Source: an uncultured Latescibacterota bacterium
Lineage (GTDB): Bacteria; Latescibacterota; UBA2968; UBA8231
NCBI GenBank assembly: GCA_951813615.1
Contig: OX638377.1
Location: forward strand, 62,001-126,000
DNA: 64,000 bases
Direction of reading: 5' to 3'
Part shown: piece by piece, positions 27,292 to 38,362 of the stretch
Position numbering within the stretch: position 1 is the first letter of the stretch
How the letters are laid out: each line of letters starts with the position of its first letter
Position numbers and translations under genes: made by a program
The notes under the pieces: generated by a model
What the model saw: the letters and a program-made list of their open reading frames with translations, nothing else
What the model was told of the DNA's origin: nothing
Databases searched by the model: none

Positions 27292-28740
27292 GTGCAGGTG
27301 CAAGGCAAGGGATTGATCGTTTTAGCGGCCCTGCTCGTTGCCGGGGCCTACAGGCAAGTGGCCGCCATCCCCGGAGACGCTAGCCCGCGAGCTGTGGCAC
27401 TGGGCCAAGCTTATACGGCACTGGCCCAGGGGCCGGAAGCCGTCTTCTGGAATCCGGCGAATTTAGCTCTGTCGGGCAACCGCAAGTTTTCCTGGGACTT
27501 GCTCGGCACGGGTCTTTGCTTGGTTGCCGAAAACAACAGTTTTTCGGTTGCCACCTACAACGCCCACTTCACAGCCGCCAACGAGAAGGTGTCCCCGAAC
27601 GGCAGCCCGTACTACATCAGCCCGGTAGAAAAAAAAAGGCTGCTCGCCGACATCCCAGACGCGGGTCTGCGCATAAACGGGGATATCGAGCCGACGGTCG
27701 TCGCGGGCCTCCCGCTCAACGGGGGCGTGGCCTTTGCCATCGGGGACGTGCACTCAGCCATTGCCGTGGGGTTTACCAGCGGGGTCGAGAGCGAAATTCC
27801 CAAGGACGTGTTGGAGCTGTTCTTTTTTGGCAACGAGTTTGCGGAGGACCGCTTGGCCGCTGGCAAAAGCGAGGGATACGACATCAGCGATTGGAATGGA
27901 TCGGCGTGGGCTGTGGGTACGCTCAATGTCGCCGCTGCAAAGCCCGCGCTGCCAGTTCGTCTCGCGCCCTATCTAAGCGAGTTCACAGTCGGCAGTACGC
28001 TCAAGCTGTCGATGGGCACGTACGGAGAAATTATCGAATCCGGCGGCACCGGGCTCGTATCGCGCGTCGACGGTGCCAAGGCGGACGCTTGGCTGGTTGC
28101 CCAACACGCCAAAATGGGCCTCGGTATGGGCCTAGACGTTGGCATCGCGGGCCGGAGCAAAAATCGCAAGACGACCTTTAGCTTCAGTGTGCTCAACCTG
28201 TTCGACACATTCTCTTGGAGCAGGGGAGTGCGCCAAGACTCCATTTTTCTCGCGACCAACGAGTTGCGCATCTCCCGCTTTTTGGACGCGGACTCGCGGT
28301 CCATTGAGGAAGTATTCGACAACCCGGATTTCGACGACGACGGCGATCCCGACTTCACCAAGCAGATCGGCCAGAAGCCGTTCTCGCGCTCGCTGCCGGC
28401 CATGCTGCGGTTCGGGGTGGCCTATCAGGCCAGGCCTCAGCTAACGGTGGTTGGCAATTGGGACCAGGCGTTCAGTTCCAAGTTTGGGATGCGGACTCGA
28501 CCGCGGCTGGCCGGTGGAGTCGAGTACTGGCTGGCGGACTGGCTGCCGGCCCGCATTGGCCTGTCGCTGGGTGGGCGGAGCAGCAGTTCAGCGGTCGGTT
28601 TTGCCTTCGGCCCGTTTGTGCTGTCGTCCATGCAGGTCCGCTTCTTGGAGACCAGCCTCGCCATGCGCGGCGGCCTCTTCCCGGGCATGGCGAAGGGCTC
28701 TGCCATTTCCGTGATGTTTTTTCGCTTGAGTCTCGTCTGA
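27292..28740 (+). CDS. Outer-membrane barrel protein, PorV/DUF5723-like
   Basis: A 482-residue exported protein with signal peptide (LIVLAALLVAGAYRQVAAI) and the N-terminal signature of PorV/FadL-type barrels: 'GDASPRAVALGQAYTALAQG' then 'AVFWNPANLALSG'. Repeating amphipathic strands and Gly/aromatic-rich turns continue to the end ('MFFRLSLV'). A GTG start two bases after the upstream stop is inferred; another GTG six bases later is possible. It resembles conserved barrels from Fibrobacteres/Latescibacteria-type genomes more than the PorV-like protein near the left edge. Function unknown, probably transport or secretion across the outer membrane. Confidence 0.72.
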   Translation: MQVQGKGLIVLAALLVAGAYRQVAAIPGDASPRAVALGQAYTALAQGPEAVFWNPANLALSGNRKFSWDLLGTGLCLVAENNSFSVATYNAHFTAANEKVSPNGSPYYISPVEKKRLLADIPDAGLRINGDIEPTVVAGLPLNGGVAFAIGDVHSAIAVGFTSGVESEIPKDVLELFFFGNEFAEDRLAAGKSEGYDISDWNGSAWAVGTLNVAAAKPALPVRLAPYLSEFTVGSTLKLSMGTYGEIIESGGTGLVSRVDGAKADAWLVAQHAKMGLGMGLDVGIAGRSKNRKTTFSFSVLNLFDTFSWSRGVRQDSIFLATNELRISRFLDADSRSIEEVFDNPDFDDDGDPDFTKQIGQKPFSRSLPAMLRFGVAYQARPQLTVVGNWDQAFSSKFGMRTRPRLAGGVEYWLADWLPARIGLSLGGRSSSSAVGFAFGPFVLSSMQVRFLETSLAMRGGLFPGMAKGSAISVMFFRLSLV

Positions 28741-28835
28741 CGGCCCCTCGGTCTTTTTTGTCCATTTCAACGCCTCTAGTGCCACAATGTCCTATTAGAC
28801 GGGTAAAATGTGTTAAAAATAGAACATATCGGCGC

Positions 28836-28851
28836 TGGTACGGTATTTGCA
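28836..28851 (+). promoter_or_regulatory. Sigma-54-type promoter upstream of clpB
   Basis: TGGTACGGTATTTGCA matches the RpoN consensus TGGCACG-N4-TTGCA with one mismatch (C to T), and the invariant GG and GC are 10 bases apart as required. The predicted start, about 12 bases beyond GC, leaves a ~32-base leader with a GAAAGGGA ribosome site before the clpB ATG. The upstream ~95 bases are AT-rich and could hold enhancer sites. No bEBP regulator gene is in the window. Confidence 0.6.
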
Positions 28852-28893
28852 ATTATTCGGACAGGCAAAACCGACTTCTGAAAGGGAATCGAC

Positions 28894-31044
<2,151 letters not shown>

Positions 31045-31116
31045 CACTTGTCGTCTGTTTTTGTGGACATTGAGAAATATCCGTATCTTCACACCCTTTT
31101 TCAGAGAGGAAATACT

Positions 31117-32505
31117 ATGCGGAAGTTGTGCTTTTCCCTGTTCATTCTAACCCTCGCCGTGGCCGACAGGGCCCGAGCCAGCGAGAACTTGCAACTCCTG
31201 CGCCAGATGAGCGACGGCTTCGCCGAACTCGCCGCTCAGGTCAAACCCGGCGTCGTAAAAATCACCACGGAGGGCACCGAGGAAGGCCGCGTGTTTGACC
31301 TTCCATGGGGAAGGGGAAGGCCCTTTCGGGCCCCTGACCAGCCACGCCGTGGCCAAGGCGCGGGCGTGATCGCTGAATTTGACGGCCAGCAGTATATCAT
31401 CACCAACAATCACGTGATTCGCCACGCCGACAACATCCGCGTGGAAGTGACGGATTCGCGTTTCTTTGAGGCTGAGGTGGTCGGCCGCGATTCGCTGAGC
31501 GATGTCGCCGTGCTGAAGATCGACGCCGAGGACTTGCCCACTATGAGATTGGGAGACTCAGATCAGCTACGCGAGGGCGAGTGGGTGATGGCTATAGGCA
31601 ATCCCTTGGGCTTAGCACACTCAGTGACGATGGGCACGGTTAGTGCACTGGGACGGAAGCGTTTCGGGGCCGAGTACGGCTCTTTCATCCAGACCGACGC
31701 CGCGCTCAATATGGGCAACAGCGGCGGTGCCTTAGTCAACTTGCGCGGGGAACTCGTGGGCATCAACACGGCCATAACTAGCCACGACGGCGGCAATATA
31801 GGCATTGGCTTTGCCATTCCGATCAACTTGGTCACGGACGTGGCCGAGCAGCTCATTGAGCACGGCGAGGTGCGGCGCGGTTTGCTCGGCGTACGCATCG
31901 ATAACTTGGAGCCGCTGCTGGCCGAAGCCATGGGGCTAGACAATACCCAAGGCGTGTTGATCACTAGCGTAAGCTCTGGCCGCGCGGCGGATAAGGCAGG
32001 CGTCAAAAGGGACGACATCGTACTGGAGGTCGATGGCCAGCCCGTGTATAATGCGGTCGATCTGAGGAGCCTAATCGGGCGCACGGCCCCCGGCGTGGAG
32101 GTCGAGTTGCTAGTACTACGCGACGGCAAGCAAAAGCGCATTGAGGTTGAACTGGAGGCTCTGACTGAAGAGGTATTGGCTACGTCTGCCGGTTCCCGCG
32201 ATTCCGACGAGACTCGGGGGCCGTTGGGGATAAGGGTAGAGAACCTAAAGGACGAGTGGGCGAAACGCTTGGGCTACGAAGACGAGTCTGGGGTGGTGAT
32301 CGTGCGAGTGGCCAGAGGCAGCGAGGCGGCGAAGCGGGGTTTGCGCCGTGGGATGCTCATTCAGGCGATCAACCGAGAAGAGGTGGAAACCGTGGAAGAT
32401 TATAAAGATGCGTTAGAAGAGATTGAGCCTGGGGACGCGTTTATGATGCGGGTGCTGGGAGAGCGAGGGACGCGGCTGGTAGGGATGCGGATGCCCGTAA
32501 ATTGA
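31117..32505 (+). CDS. htrA: Do-like (DegP/HtrA) periplasmic serine protease
   Basis: A 462-residue periplasmic protease/chaperone. The start at 31117 has an AGAGAGGA site and gives a signal peptide (MRKLCFSLFILTLAVADRARA). The catalytic triad is visible: His99 in 'TNNHVIRH', Asp129 in 'SLSDVAVLKID' and Ser202 in 'NMGNSGGALVN'. Two PDZ domains follow ('GVLITSVSSGRAADKAGVK' and 'VVIVRVARGSEAAKRGLR'). The loop before the His is basic and Gly/Arg-rich. It lies 72 bases after clpB. The following GH78-like gene starts at its stop codon. Confidence 0.93.
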   Translation: MRKLCFSLFILTLAVADRARASENLQLLRQMSDGFAELAAQVKPGVVKITTEGTEEGRVFDLPWGRGRPFRAPDQPRRGQGAGVIAEFDGQQYIITNNHVIRHADNIRVEVTDSRFFEAEVVGRDSLSDVAVLKIDAEDLPTMRLGDSDQLREGEWVMAIGNPLGLAHSVTMGTVSALGRKRFGAEYGSFIQTDAALNMGNSGGALVNLRGELVGINTAITSHDGGNIGIGFAIPINLVTDVAEQLIEHGEVRRGLLGVRIDNLEPLLAEAMGLDNTQGVLITSVSSGRAADKAGVKRDDIVLEVDGQPVYNAVDLRSLIGRTAPGVEVELLVLRDGKQKRIEVELEALTEEVLATSAGSRDSDETRGPLGIRVENLKDEWAKRLGYEDESGVVIVRVARGSEAAKRGLRRGMLIQAINREEVETVEDYKDALEEIEPGDAFMMRVLGERGTRLVGMRMPVN

Positions 32506-32507
32506 AT

Positions 32508-34607
32508 ATGCGCTCACAAGCTATATGGCACCCTGCCGCGCTGGCCGCGTACATCCGTCTTGAATTCCACCTGAGCAGCGCAGCAGCCAAAGGGCTGCTG
32601 CGCTGTGCTGCGAGTGGGCCGTACGAGGTGTACTTGAACGGCGAGCGAGTGGGCAAGGGGTTGGGGCCAGCGGTGGCCGAAGTGGCCATGTGGGAGCAGT
32701 TCGCGTTGGACGCTGCGCTGCGGGAAGGCGAAAATGTACTGTTGGTCTTTGCCATCGGCTGCGGCACAGCAGACTGGTTTCGCGCCGAGGGAAAAATTGA
32801 GCGCAGCGATGGGGCTGAGCAGGTGCTGTACACGGGCGAGCCTTGGCAAGTGCGGCCGGCCGATGCTTGGCAAGGTGCAGCGGGCTACGTAGCCGTGCTG
32901 GCACCGACGGAGTGGGCCAAAGGGAAGTTTGCGGGATGGCGAGAAGCTGCCGTGGTTGCCGGACCTGAGCCGAGGGATTGGTCGCCGTTGCCCTCGGTGG
33001 AGAGCACGGTGTGGGCGCGGGAGGTGGTGGCTTTTGGCGAGGTGGCTAGCGAGGGGGAGCTCGAATGGGTCGCTCGCCCCGAGGCCATGCAGACCGCCAA
33101 ATGCGTACGGCGAGAAGCGTTACTGACATCTGGTAAAACCCAATCCTTGGTGCAGGCAACAGACCCAGCTCGGGCCGCGTACTTGGTTTTGGACTTCGGG
33201 CGGTTGATTCGCGGATTCCCCCATCTGCGGCTGCGGGGCCAAGCCGGCGCGGTTGTTGACCTAGGTTTTGCGGGTGCGGCGGGTGCGGTGGAATCGCGCT
33301 TGCGCTACGTGTGCTGCGACGGATTGCAGGAGTGGACAGCACCGCAATTGGTGGCGTGCCGCTACCTAGTGGTGCGGATCGGATCGTGTCCAGAGGGGAT
33401 GAAAATAGATAGCGTCTCGCTGGTGGAGCGGCGCGTGGATGTCGCAGCGCGCGGACGCTTTACAACTGTAGGCGAAGACTGGGAGCGGCTGTGGCAGACT
33501 GGGGAGCAAACTTTAGCTGCTAACCGCCAAGAGGGGTACGTCCTCGGCGAGGACCGACTCAACTGGGATCAACTCTACGTTTGGGCCATGAACGACTTGT
33601 GCGCGACCAGTAATGTGGATACAGCGCGCGCCGTACTGGCTGGTAGCGGGGGACCGCTCGATGGGGAGCAGGCCTGTTTCTACGCATTGTTCGTCGAACT
33701 GGCACAGCGCTACGGCGGCGACCGATTGACTGCTGAGTGGTTAGCGAACCTAGTGGACAGTTTGCAAACGGCCGAGGCCGAAGGTGCGTCGGCGACGGCT
33801 ACTATCGCGCTACGGGCTGGAGCTTGGCTAGCGATTTCTACCTTGTGCCGACGCATTGGCGACCGCCAGCAAGCCATCCAATGCGAGCGCGCCTATCACC
33901 GGGCACGCAAGCAATTGCAAGCCGCTTGGAGCGAAGAGCAAGGGCTTTTTGCCGATGCTCCTGGAGCCGCTGATTGCAGCCGCTGGACGAATGCTTTGGT
34001 GCTCTACTTTGCGTTGGCTAACCCCAAACAGCAGGCACGGGTGGCGGAGCACCTATCTGGCGACTCGGCGTCAGACGATTTGTGGCAGGCGTTTTTTGTC
34101 GCCGGAGCGTTGTGGCAAGCGGGTGCAGATACGGCGGCCTTGGCTTACGTACAGAGAAAATGGGGCCGCTTGTTAACACGTCCGGGCCAGACGTGGGGTG
34201 AGAAGGCCGGGTCGTTGGCCGCGCAACCCGGGCCGGAGAGCTTGCTGACGGCGCATGTGCTAGGGGTGGCGCCTAGGGCCGAAGGTATCTTGGAGATTCG
34301 GCCGCAGTTGTCCGGGCTCGAACGCGCCGAGGGCGTCGTGCCCACGTCACACGGCGATGTCGAGGTCGCTTGGGGGGCGTATGGCGGCGGCTTTTCCGCA
34401 CGCCTTACCGTGCCGCACGACGGCGAAACGCACCTGTCCGTACCCCGCTGCGACAAGCGCTTCCCCCAAATCGAAATCAACGGCGAGACGGTGTGGCGCA
34501 ACGAAAAGGCCCACCCCAACTTCCACGTGCAGGAGCTGATCAGCGAAGAGGAGCGGGTGGTGATGGTGTTGCGGCGGGCCGGAGAGTACGAAGTGTCGGT
34601 GGAGTAG
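32508..34607 (+). CDS. GH78-like (alpha-L-rhamnosidase fold) protein, possibly degenerate
   Basis: A 699-residue protein with the layout of bacterial alpha-L-rhamnosidase-like proteins: an N-terminal jelly-roll ('YEVYLNGERVGKGLGPA'), a second beta domain ('RAAYLVLDFGRLIRGFPHLR', 'YLVVRIG') and an (alpha/alpha)6 barrel from about residue 320. The motif around 'GEDRLNWDQLYVW' corresponds to the GH78 'DRxxWxGD' region, but the usual CPQRDER/GWTGD is not intact, so catalysis is uncertain. No signal peptide was found, suggesting a cytosolic location. It starts three bases after the htrA stop (a TTG overlapping that stop is an alternative). Confidence 0.65.
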   Translation: MRSQAIWHPAALAAYIRLEFHLSSAAAKGLLRCAASGPYEVYLNGERVGKGLGPAVAEVAMWEQFALDAALREGENVLLVFAIGCGTADWFRAEGKIERSDGAEQVLYTGEPWQVRPADAWQGAAGYVAVLAPTEWAKGKFAGWREAAVVAGPEPRDWSPLPSVESTVWAREVVAFGEVASEGELEWVARPEAMQTAKCVRREALLTSGKTQSLVQATDPARAAYLVLDFGRLIRGFPHLRLRGQAGAVVDLGFAGAAGAVESRLRYVCCDGLQEWTAPQLVACRYLVVRIGSCPEGMKIDSVSLVERRVDVAARGRFTTVGEDWERLWQTGEQTLAANRQEGYVLGEDRLNWDQLYVWAMNDLCATSNVDTARAVLAGSGGPLDGEQACFYALFVELAQRYGGDRLTAEWLANLVDSLQTAEAEGASATATIALRAGAWLAISTLCRRIGDRQQAIQCERAYHRARKQLQAAWSEEQGLFADAPGAADCSRWTNALVLYFALANPKQQARVAEHLSGDSASDDLWQAFFVAGALWQAGADTAALAYVQRKWGRLLTRPGQTWGEKAGSLAAQPGPESLLTAHVLGVAPRAEGILEIRPQLSGLERAEGVVPTSHGDVEVAWGAYGGGFSARLTVPHDGETHLSVPRCDKRFPQIEINGETVWRNEKAHPNFHVQELISEEERVVMVLRRAGEYEVSVE

Positions 34608-34614
34608 TGGCGAC

Positions 34615-35265
34615 ATGACCACAGCATCTCTCCACCACATCGTCCACAAGTCGCCCGACGCTCCTCCCGAGGGTGCGCCGCTGCTCCTGCTTTTGCACGG
34701 CTATGGTGCCAATGAGGAGAATCTGCTGGGCTTGGCACCGCACTTGGATACGCGGCTGATTTGCGTCAGTGCCCGCGCGCCCTATGCGCTCGATTTCGGC
34801 GGTTTTGCATGGTTTAATATTGAGATCGGCGCGGAGGGGGTGCGCTTTGCTTTTGCCGAGGCCGAAGAACCGCTAGTGCAGGTTTTGTCCTTGGTGGATG
34901 CGCTGAGGCAAGAACTCCGGCCAGCTCGCATCTTCATCGCGGGGTTCAGCCAAGGGGCGAGCATGGCGCTGGCGGCCGCGCTAAAGCGGCCTCGGGACTT
35001 TGCCGGGGTCATTGCATTGAGTGGGCTGTGCTGCCCGGAGATGTTGCCGCAGGATACGGCGTCGGTGCAGGGCCTGAAGATTTTTATGTCGCATGGACGG
35101 TTTGATCCAGTCATCCCGATTGTCCAAGCCCGTGCCTCCAGAGATTTGCTGCTGCCCCTCGGGTTAGACTTGCTATACAAAGAATACGATATGCCCCACG
35201 CAATTGCCCAGCCGTGCTTAGAGGACTTGGACGCTTGGCTGCGGGCGCGGCTGGACACTCCCTAG
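34615..35265 (+). CDS. Phospholipase/carboxylesterase family alpha/beta-hydrolase
   Basis: A 216-residue cytosolic serine hydrolase of the YpfH/carboxylesterase (Abhydrolase_2) family. The nucleophile elbow is 'AGFSQGAS' (Ser112), the acid is Asp164 in 'SHGRFDPVIP', and the base is His195 in 'EYDMPHAIAQ'. The oxyanion motif is 'LLLLHGYGANEEN'. The length is typical. It starts eight bases after the GH78-like gene and converges on the BNR-propeller gene, from which it is separated by seven bases. Substrate unknown; small acyl esters are likely from the family. Confidence 0.85.
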   Translation: MTTASLHHIVHKSPDAPPEGAPLLLLLHGYGANEENLLGLAPHLDTRLICVSARAPYALDFGGFAWFNIEIGAEGVRFAFAEAEEPLVQVLSLVDALRQELRPARIFIAGFSQGASMALAAALKRPRDFAGVIALSGLCCPEMLPQDTASVQGLKIFMSHGRFDPVIPIVQARASRDLLLPLGLDLLYKEYDMPHAIAQPCLEDLDAWLRARLDTP

Positions 35266-35272
35266 AAAAAAT

Positions 35273-36382
35273 TCAGGAGAGCAGGGCCTCGACTCGCCTT
35301 GGCGTAAGCCGGTGGCCGAAAAGCGGCTGCGAGCGGGTTTGAGTCGAACGCTGCCAAGTGGCAAAGAGCCCCCCGTCTGCTTCTGTTAGCACGGACACGT
35401 AGCGCGAGCAACCCGTGCCTTCCGGCGAGACGAAGAGCGGCTGGAGGTGGCTGAGGCGGTGGAGGCGCGGAAATTGGCGATCGAAGCCATACGCCAAGCC
35501 GCCCAATTCTTCGCAGGAGTAGCCGCGCGGCCGGGCGACCCCCTTTGCATGCGCTTTGAGCGGGTGCATGGACTCGGCCCCGTCGTAAAAATAGAGCGAG
35601 AGCGAGGGCAAACAAGCGAACGCGCCCACCTTGGACACGGGCAAGCGGCAGGTGACGCGCAAAGCAGCCACATCCCAGGTGGGGCCGCGGGGAAAGAAGT
35701 CGTGGCCGTGGCTCTCGCCCGAGTCAGCCGCGAGCACGGCCCGGCCCGAAGTGCTGGCAGACCAAGTATAAGGATGGGCGCAATAGAGCAGCAGGGGCTG
35801 CCGGCCCATTCCGACCGAGAGGTTGGGGTCTTTGAGGTGCAGATAGGCTGGATCGTCGCTCGTCAGCAGTGGGGCAATCGACTCCTGTGGGTCGAGCTGG
35901 TCGATGGAGGTGGCGGCGAAGGCATCGATGCTCCAGACGCCGGTGCCCGGCTTCTGAAAAGCGGCGACGGGTCGCGGATAGAGGCGAACTTTCTCGGTGG
36001 AGACCAGCACTTGGATGCGGCGCTTGTTGAGGCGCAGAGCGCTGCCCTCGATGCTGAGCACGGCCGAGCCGCAGTAGAGGTCGGATTTGTCCCAAGTGCG
36101 CACCTCGGCAAAGCTCCGTCCATTGTCGGTCGAGCGAAAAATGGCCAAGGCGCGGCCTCTGGGGCCAGTGGTCAGCCCGGTGCGGCTGTCGCCGGCGTCG
36201 CGATAGCGGCCGATGAGCCAGAGGCTACCATCCTTGGGATCGCGGACCGAGTTGCCGCCGCCAAACCAGAAACCATCGCGGTCCTTGGTCGGCTCGACGA
36301 GGCGTCGGCCGCGCTTTTGGTCAATGAGACGGCTGCCGAGTCGGATGAGCTTGCGTTCGAGTGCGGGGGATAGCTTGTCCAT
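35273..36382 (-). CDS. BNR/sialidase-like beta-propeller protein
   Basis: A 369-residue protein with sialidase-type beta-propeller features: an Asp-box 'FRSTDNGRSFAEV', and phrases 'GFWFGGGNSVRDPKDGSLWLIGRYRD', 'YLHLKDPNLSVG' and 'GGLFATWQRST' that fit exo-hydrolase propellers. No signal peptide or Arg triad can be identified with certainty, so it could be a glycosidase or a non-catalytic propeller. It is transcribed toward the esterase and shares the minus strand with ferrochelatase. The upstream gap contains a small repeat-like sequence. Confidence 0.6.
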   Translation of the reverse strand: MDKLSPALERKLIRLGSRLIDQKRGRRLVEPTKDRDGFWFGGGNSVRDPKDGSLWLIGRYRDAGDSRTGLTTGPRGRALAIFRSTDNGRSFAEVRTWDKSDLYCGSAVLSIEGSALRLNKRRIQVLVSTEKVRLYPRPVAAFQKPGTGVWSIDAFAATSIDQLDPQESIAPLLTSDDPAYLHLKDPNLSVGMGRQPLLLYCAHPYTWSASTSGRAVLAADSGESHGHDFFPRGPTWDVAALRVTCRLPVSKVGAFACLPSLSLYFYDGAESMHPLKAHAKGVARPRGYSCEELGGLAYGFDRQFPRLHRLSHLQPLFVSPEGTGCSRYVSVLTEADGGLFATWQRSTQTRSQPLFGHRLTPRRVEALLS

Positions 36383-36386
36383 AGCA

Positions 36387-36407
36387 GAGCCGCGCTAAGT
36401 ATGACAA
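36387..36407. repeat. Short intergenic repeat, partial copy
   Basis: GAGCCGCGCTAAGTATGACAA resembles the 3' part of the longer intergenic repeat at 50367-50400 (CGCTTAGTATGACAA). Both lie between genes. It looks like a fragment of a dispersed repeat. Confidence 0.4.
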
Positions 36408-36445
36408 AAAAGACACGAGACTGTCAAGCAAATGACACCCTGCCG

Positions 36446-37462
36446 TCAGGCACTCCAACCGGCCAGTTCTTGACGGGCGATGGTTGCCATGGCGTCGAGC
36501 CAAGCCGGGTGGTCGTTGAGACAGGGCGCTAAGTGGAACTGTTGGCCGCCCCCGTGGGCAAATTGCTCGGCCCCTTCGCGGCCAATCTCGTCGAGCGTTT
36601 CGAGGCAGTCAGCGGTGAAGCCGGGGCAGATGGCGACTAAGCGGCGCACGCCCTGCCCTCCAAGGCGTTCTAGGACTTCCTCGGTATACGGCTCTAGCCA
36701 AGGCTCTTTGCCGAAGCGCGACTGGAAGCCGCTGACCCACTCGTCGTCTGCGAGGCCCAGCGCGGCGGCTAGCTGGTGCGCGGTTTCCTCGCATTGGCCG
36801 CGGTAGGGATCGCCTTCATCGACGTAGCGCTGGGGAATGCCGTGGAAGGTGATTAGGTAGCGGTCGGGCGTCCAACTGAGGCGGGCGACTGCTGCGGCGA
36901 CCGACTGATTGAGCGCGTTGATGTACGCGGGATGGTCGGCGTAGGGCGGGACGAAGCGCAGCGCCGGCATCTGGCGTTTGTGGGCGAAAAACCAAGGGCA
37001 GCGCCGGCCCAAGGCCGCGCGATTGACCGCGTCGTAGATCGAGCCGGTGGTGGCGCAGGAAAACTGCGGGAACATGGGAAAGACGAGGATGCGCTCGATG
37101 CCTTCCTGCTCTAGGGACTGCACGGCGCGTGCGATACTCGGCTCGCCGTAGCGCATGCCGAGCACGACCCGATATTCTGCGCCCAACCGCTCTTGTAAGC
37201 CGCGAGTCTGGGCTTGGGAATGGACCATGAGGGGCGAGCCTTCGTCGGTCCAGATGTTGGCGTATAGGGCGGCCGAGCGCGCAGGCCGGCGGGTGAGGAC
37301 AAAGAGGTAGAGAATGGGATACCACCTGAGCGGGTGGAGGTCGATGACGCGCGGGTCGGAGAGAAATTGGCGCAGATAGGGCCGCAGGGCGCGGGCGGTC
37401 GGCGCTTGCGGCGTGCCGAGTTGGGCGACGAGGACGCCAATCTTGGACGAACTAGCGGGCAT
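36446..37462 (-). CDS. hemH: Ferrochelatase
   Basis: A 338-residue enzyme inserting Fe(II) into protoporphyrin IX (or coproporphyrin III in other lineages), the end of haem synthesis. The N-terminal 'IGVLVAQLGTPQAPTARALR' is typical. The metal-binding histidine is in 'TFHGIPQRYVDEGDPY', followed by 'GQCEETAHQLAAALGL', and the catalytic glutamate is in 'ICPGFTADCLETLDEI'. ATG at 37462 is preferred over the TTG at 37507, because the latter overlaps a TATATT hexamer that looks like a -10 element on this strand. It supplies haem that the c-heme protein downstream in the window would need. Confidence 0.9.
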   Translation of the reverse strand: MPASSSKIGVLVAQLGTPQAPTARALRPYLRQFLSDPRVIDLHPLRWYPILYLFVLTRRPARSAALYANIWTDEGSPLMVHSQAQTRGLQERLGAEYRVVLGMRYGEPSIARAVQSLEQEGIERILVFPMFPQFSCATTGSIYDAVNRAALGRRCPWFFAHKRQMPALRFVPPYADHPAYINALNQSVAAAVARLSWTPDRYLITFHGIPQRYVDEGDPYRGQCEETAHQLAAALGLADDEWVSGFQSRFGKEPWLEPYTEEVLERLGGQGVRRLVAICPGFTADCLETLDEIGREGAEQFAHGGGQQFHLAPCLNDHPAWLDAMATIARQELAGWSA

Positions 37463-37551
37463 AAGCGGTCGTTTGCTGAAGGGTGTGAGGCGACTTACTT
37501 TTGACAATATATCCGAGGACGCCGTCTTGAAAAGCCCAAAGGAGAGCAGAC

Positions 37552-38268
37552 ATGCGCAGCATTTTCGCAGGCATTGAATACGCAGGGAAAAGCACGCTGG
37601 CCACCATGCTCGGGGAATACTACCGGCACCGCCGAGTTCCCATCCACGGCGACGATCACTTCACTCTCCCCGATGCCTCGCTCAGCCCGGAGTCGCGCAA
37701 GATCTTGGTCGATCTGCCCAACGACATTAAGGAGCGCGGACAGCGGATGCAGATCCACTACCACGTGGACATCATCAAAAAGTACGCTTGTCCGCTGATC
37801 GTCGGCTGGCATTTAGAGGAGGCCGTGTACACTCGCTTTTACGGCGACGATCCGAACAGTTTTTACTACCCGAACTTCCACTACGGCTTTCAGCGGCTCT
37901 ACGAAACGTTGGTGTTAGAGGCCCATCTGCCCGATGTGGTGCTCTTCCACGTAACGGCCTCGGACGAGGAGATCGCGCGGCGGATGGAGGACAGCCCGCA
38001 CGAATACCCGGTCGTGCGCCAAGAACACGTTGCCGAGGTCAAAGCGCGCTTTGAGGAAGAAATCGCCGCGTCGCTGTTTACTCATCAGAGGCGTACAATC
38101 GTCTTGGATACCACCGGCAAGACGCCCGAGGAGTCGTTCGACGAGCTGCTCTTGCAGTCTGAGCCAATGGTGACGATGGGCGAATTGGCCGTGCGGAATA
38201 TGGATGTGCCGGAGGGCGAGTACGAAGTGGTGTACGAGCGCGGCGTGCGCAAGATGGTGTCCAAGTAG
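37552..38268 (+). CDS. P-loop kinase-like protein of unknown substrate
   Basis: A 238-residue protein with a Walker A motif 'AGIEYAGKST' near its N-terminus, similar to the 'GIDGAGKST' of thymidylate-kinase-like enzymes. A lid-like 'DEEIARRMEDSPHEYP' follows near residue 145, and aromatic/acidic stretches ('NSFYYPNFHYGFQRLYE') lie between. AAGGAGAG gives a good ribosome site. It is divergent from hemH with an 89-base gap. The substrate cannot be inferred; TMP kinase is unlikely because the motifs differ and the protein is longer. Confidence 0.65.
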   Translation: MRSIFAGIEYAGKSTLATMLGEYYRHRRVPIHGDDHFTLPDASLSPESRKILVDLPNDIKERGQRMQIHYHVDIIKKYACPLIVGWHLEEAVYTRFYGDDPNSFYYPNFHYGFQRLYETLVLEAHLPDVVLFHVTASDEEIARRMEDSPHEYPVVRQEHVAEVKARFEEEIAASLFTHQRRTIVLDTTGKTPEESFDELLLQSEPMVTMGELAVRNMDVPEGEYEVVYERGVRKMVSK

Positions 38269-38294
38269 CGAATTTTGTGCTTGCGCTAATTCTG

Positions 38295-38323
38295 TTGAAA
38301 CTTCTTTATTCGGTCCGTAGTCT
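38295..38323 (+). promoter_or_regulatory. Possible promoter of the copper/silver efflux operon
   Basis: TTGAAA at 38295-38300 and TAGTCT at 38318-38323 are separated by 17 bases. A 6-bp hairpin CTCGGC-CTGTT-GCCGAG follows at 38333-38349, ahead of the small Cys-rich gene. The -10 match is poor, so this is tentative. Confidence 0.3.
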
Positions 38324-38362
38324 ATTTGCGTACTCGGCCTGTTGCCGAGCGATTGATTGCTA

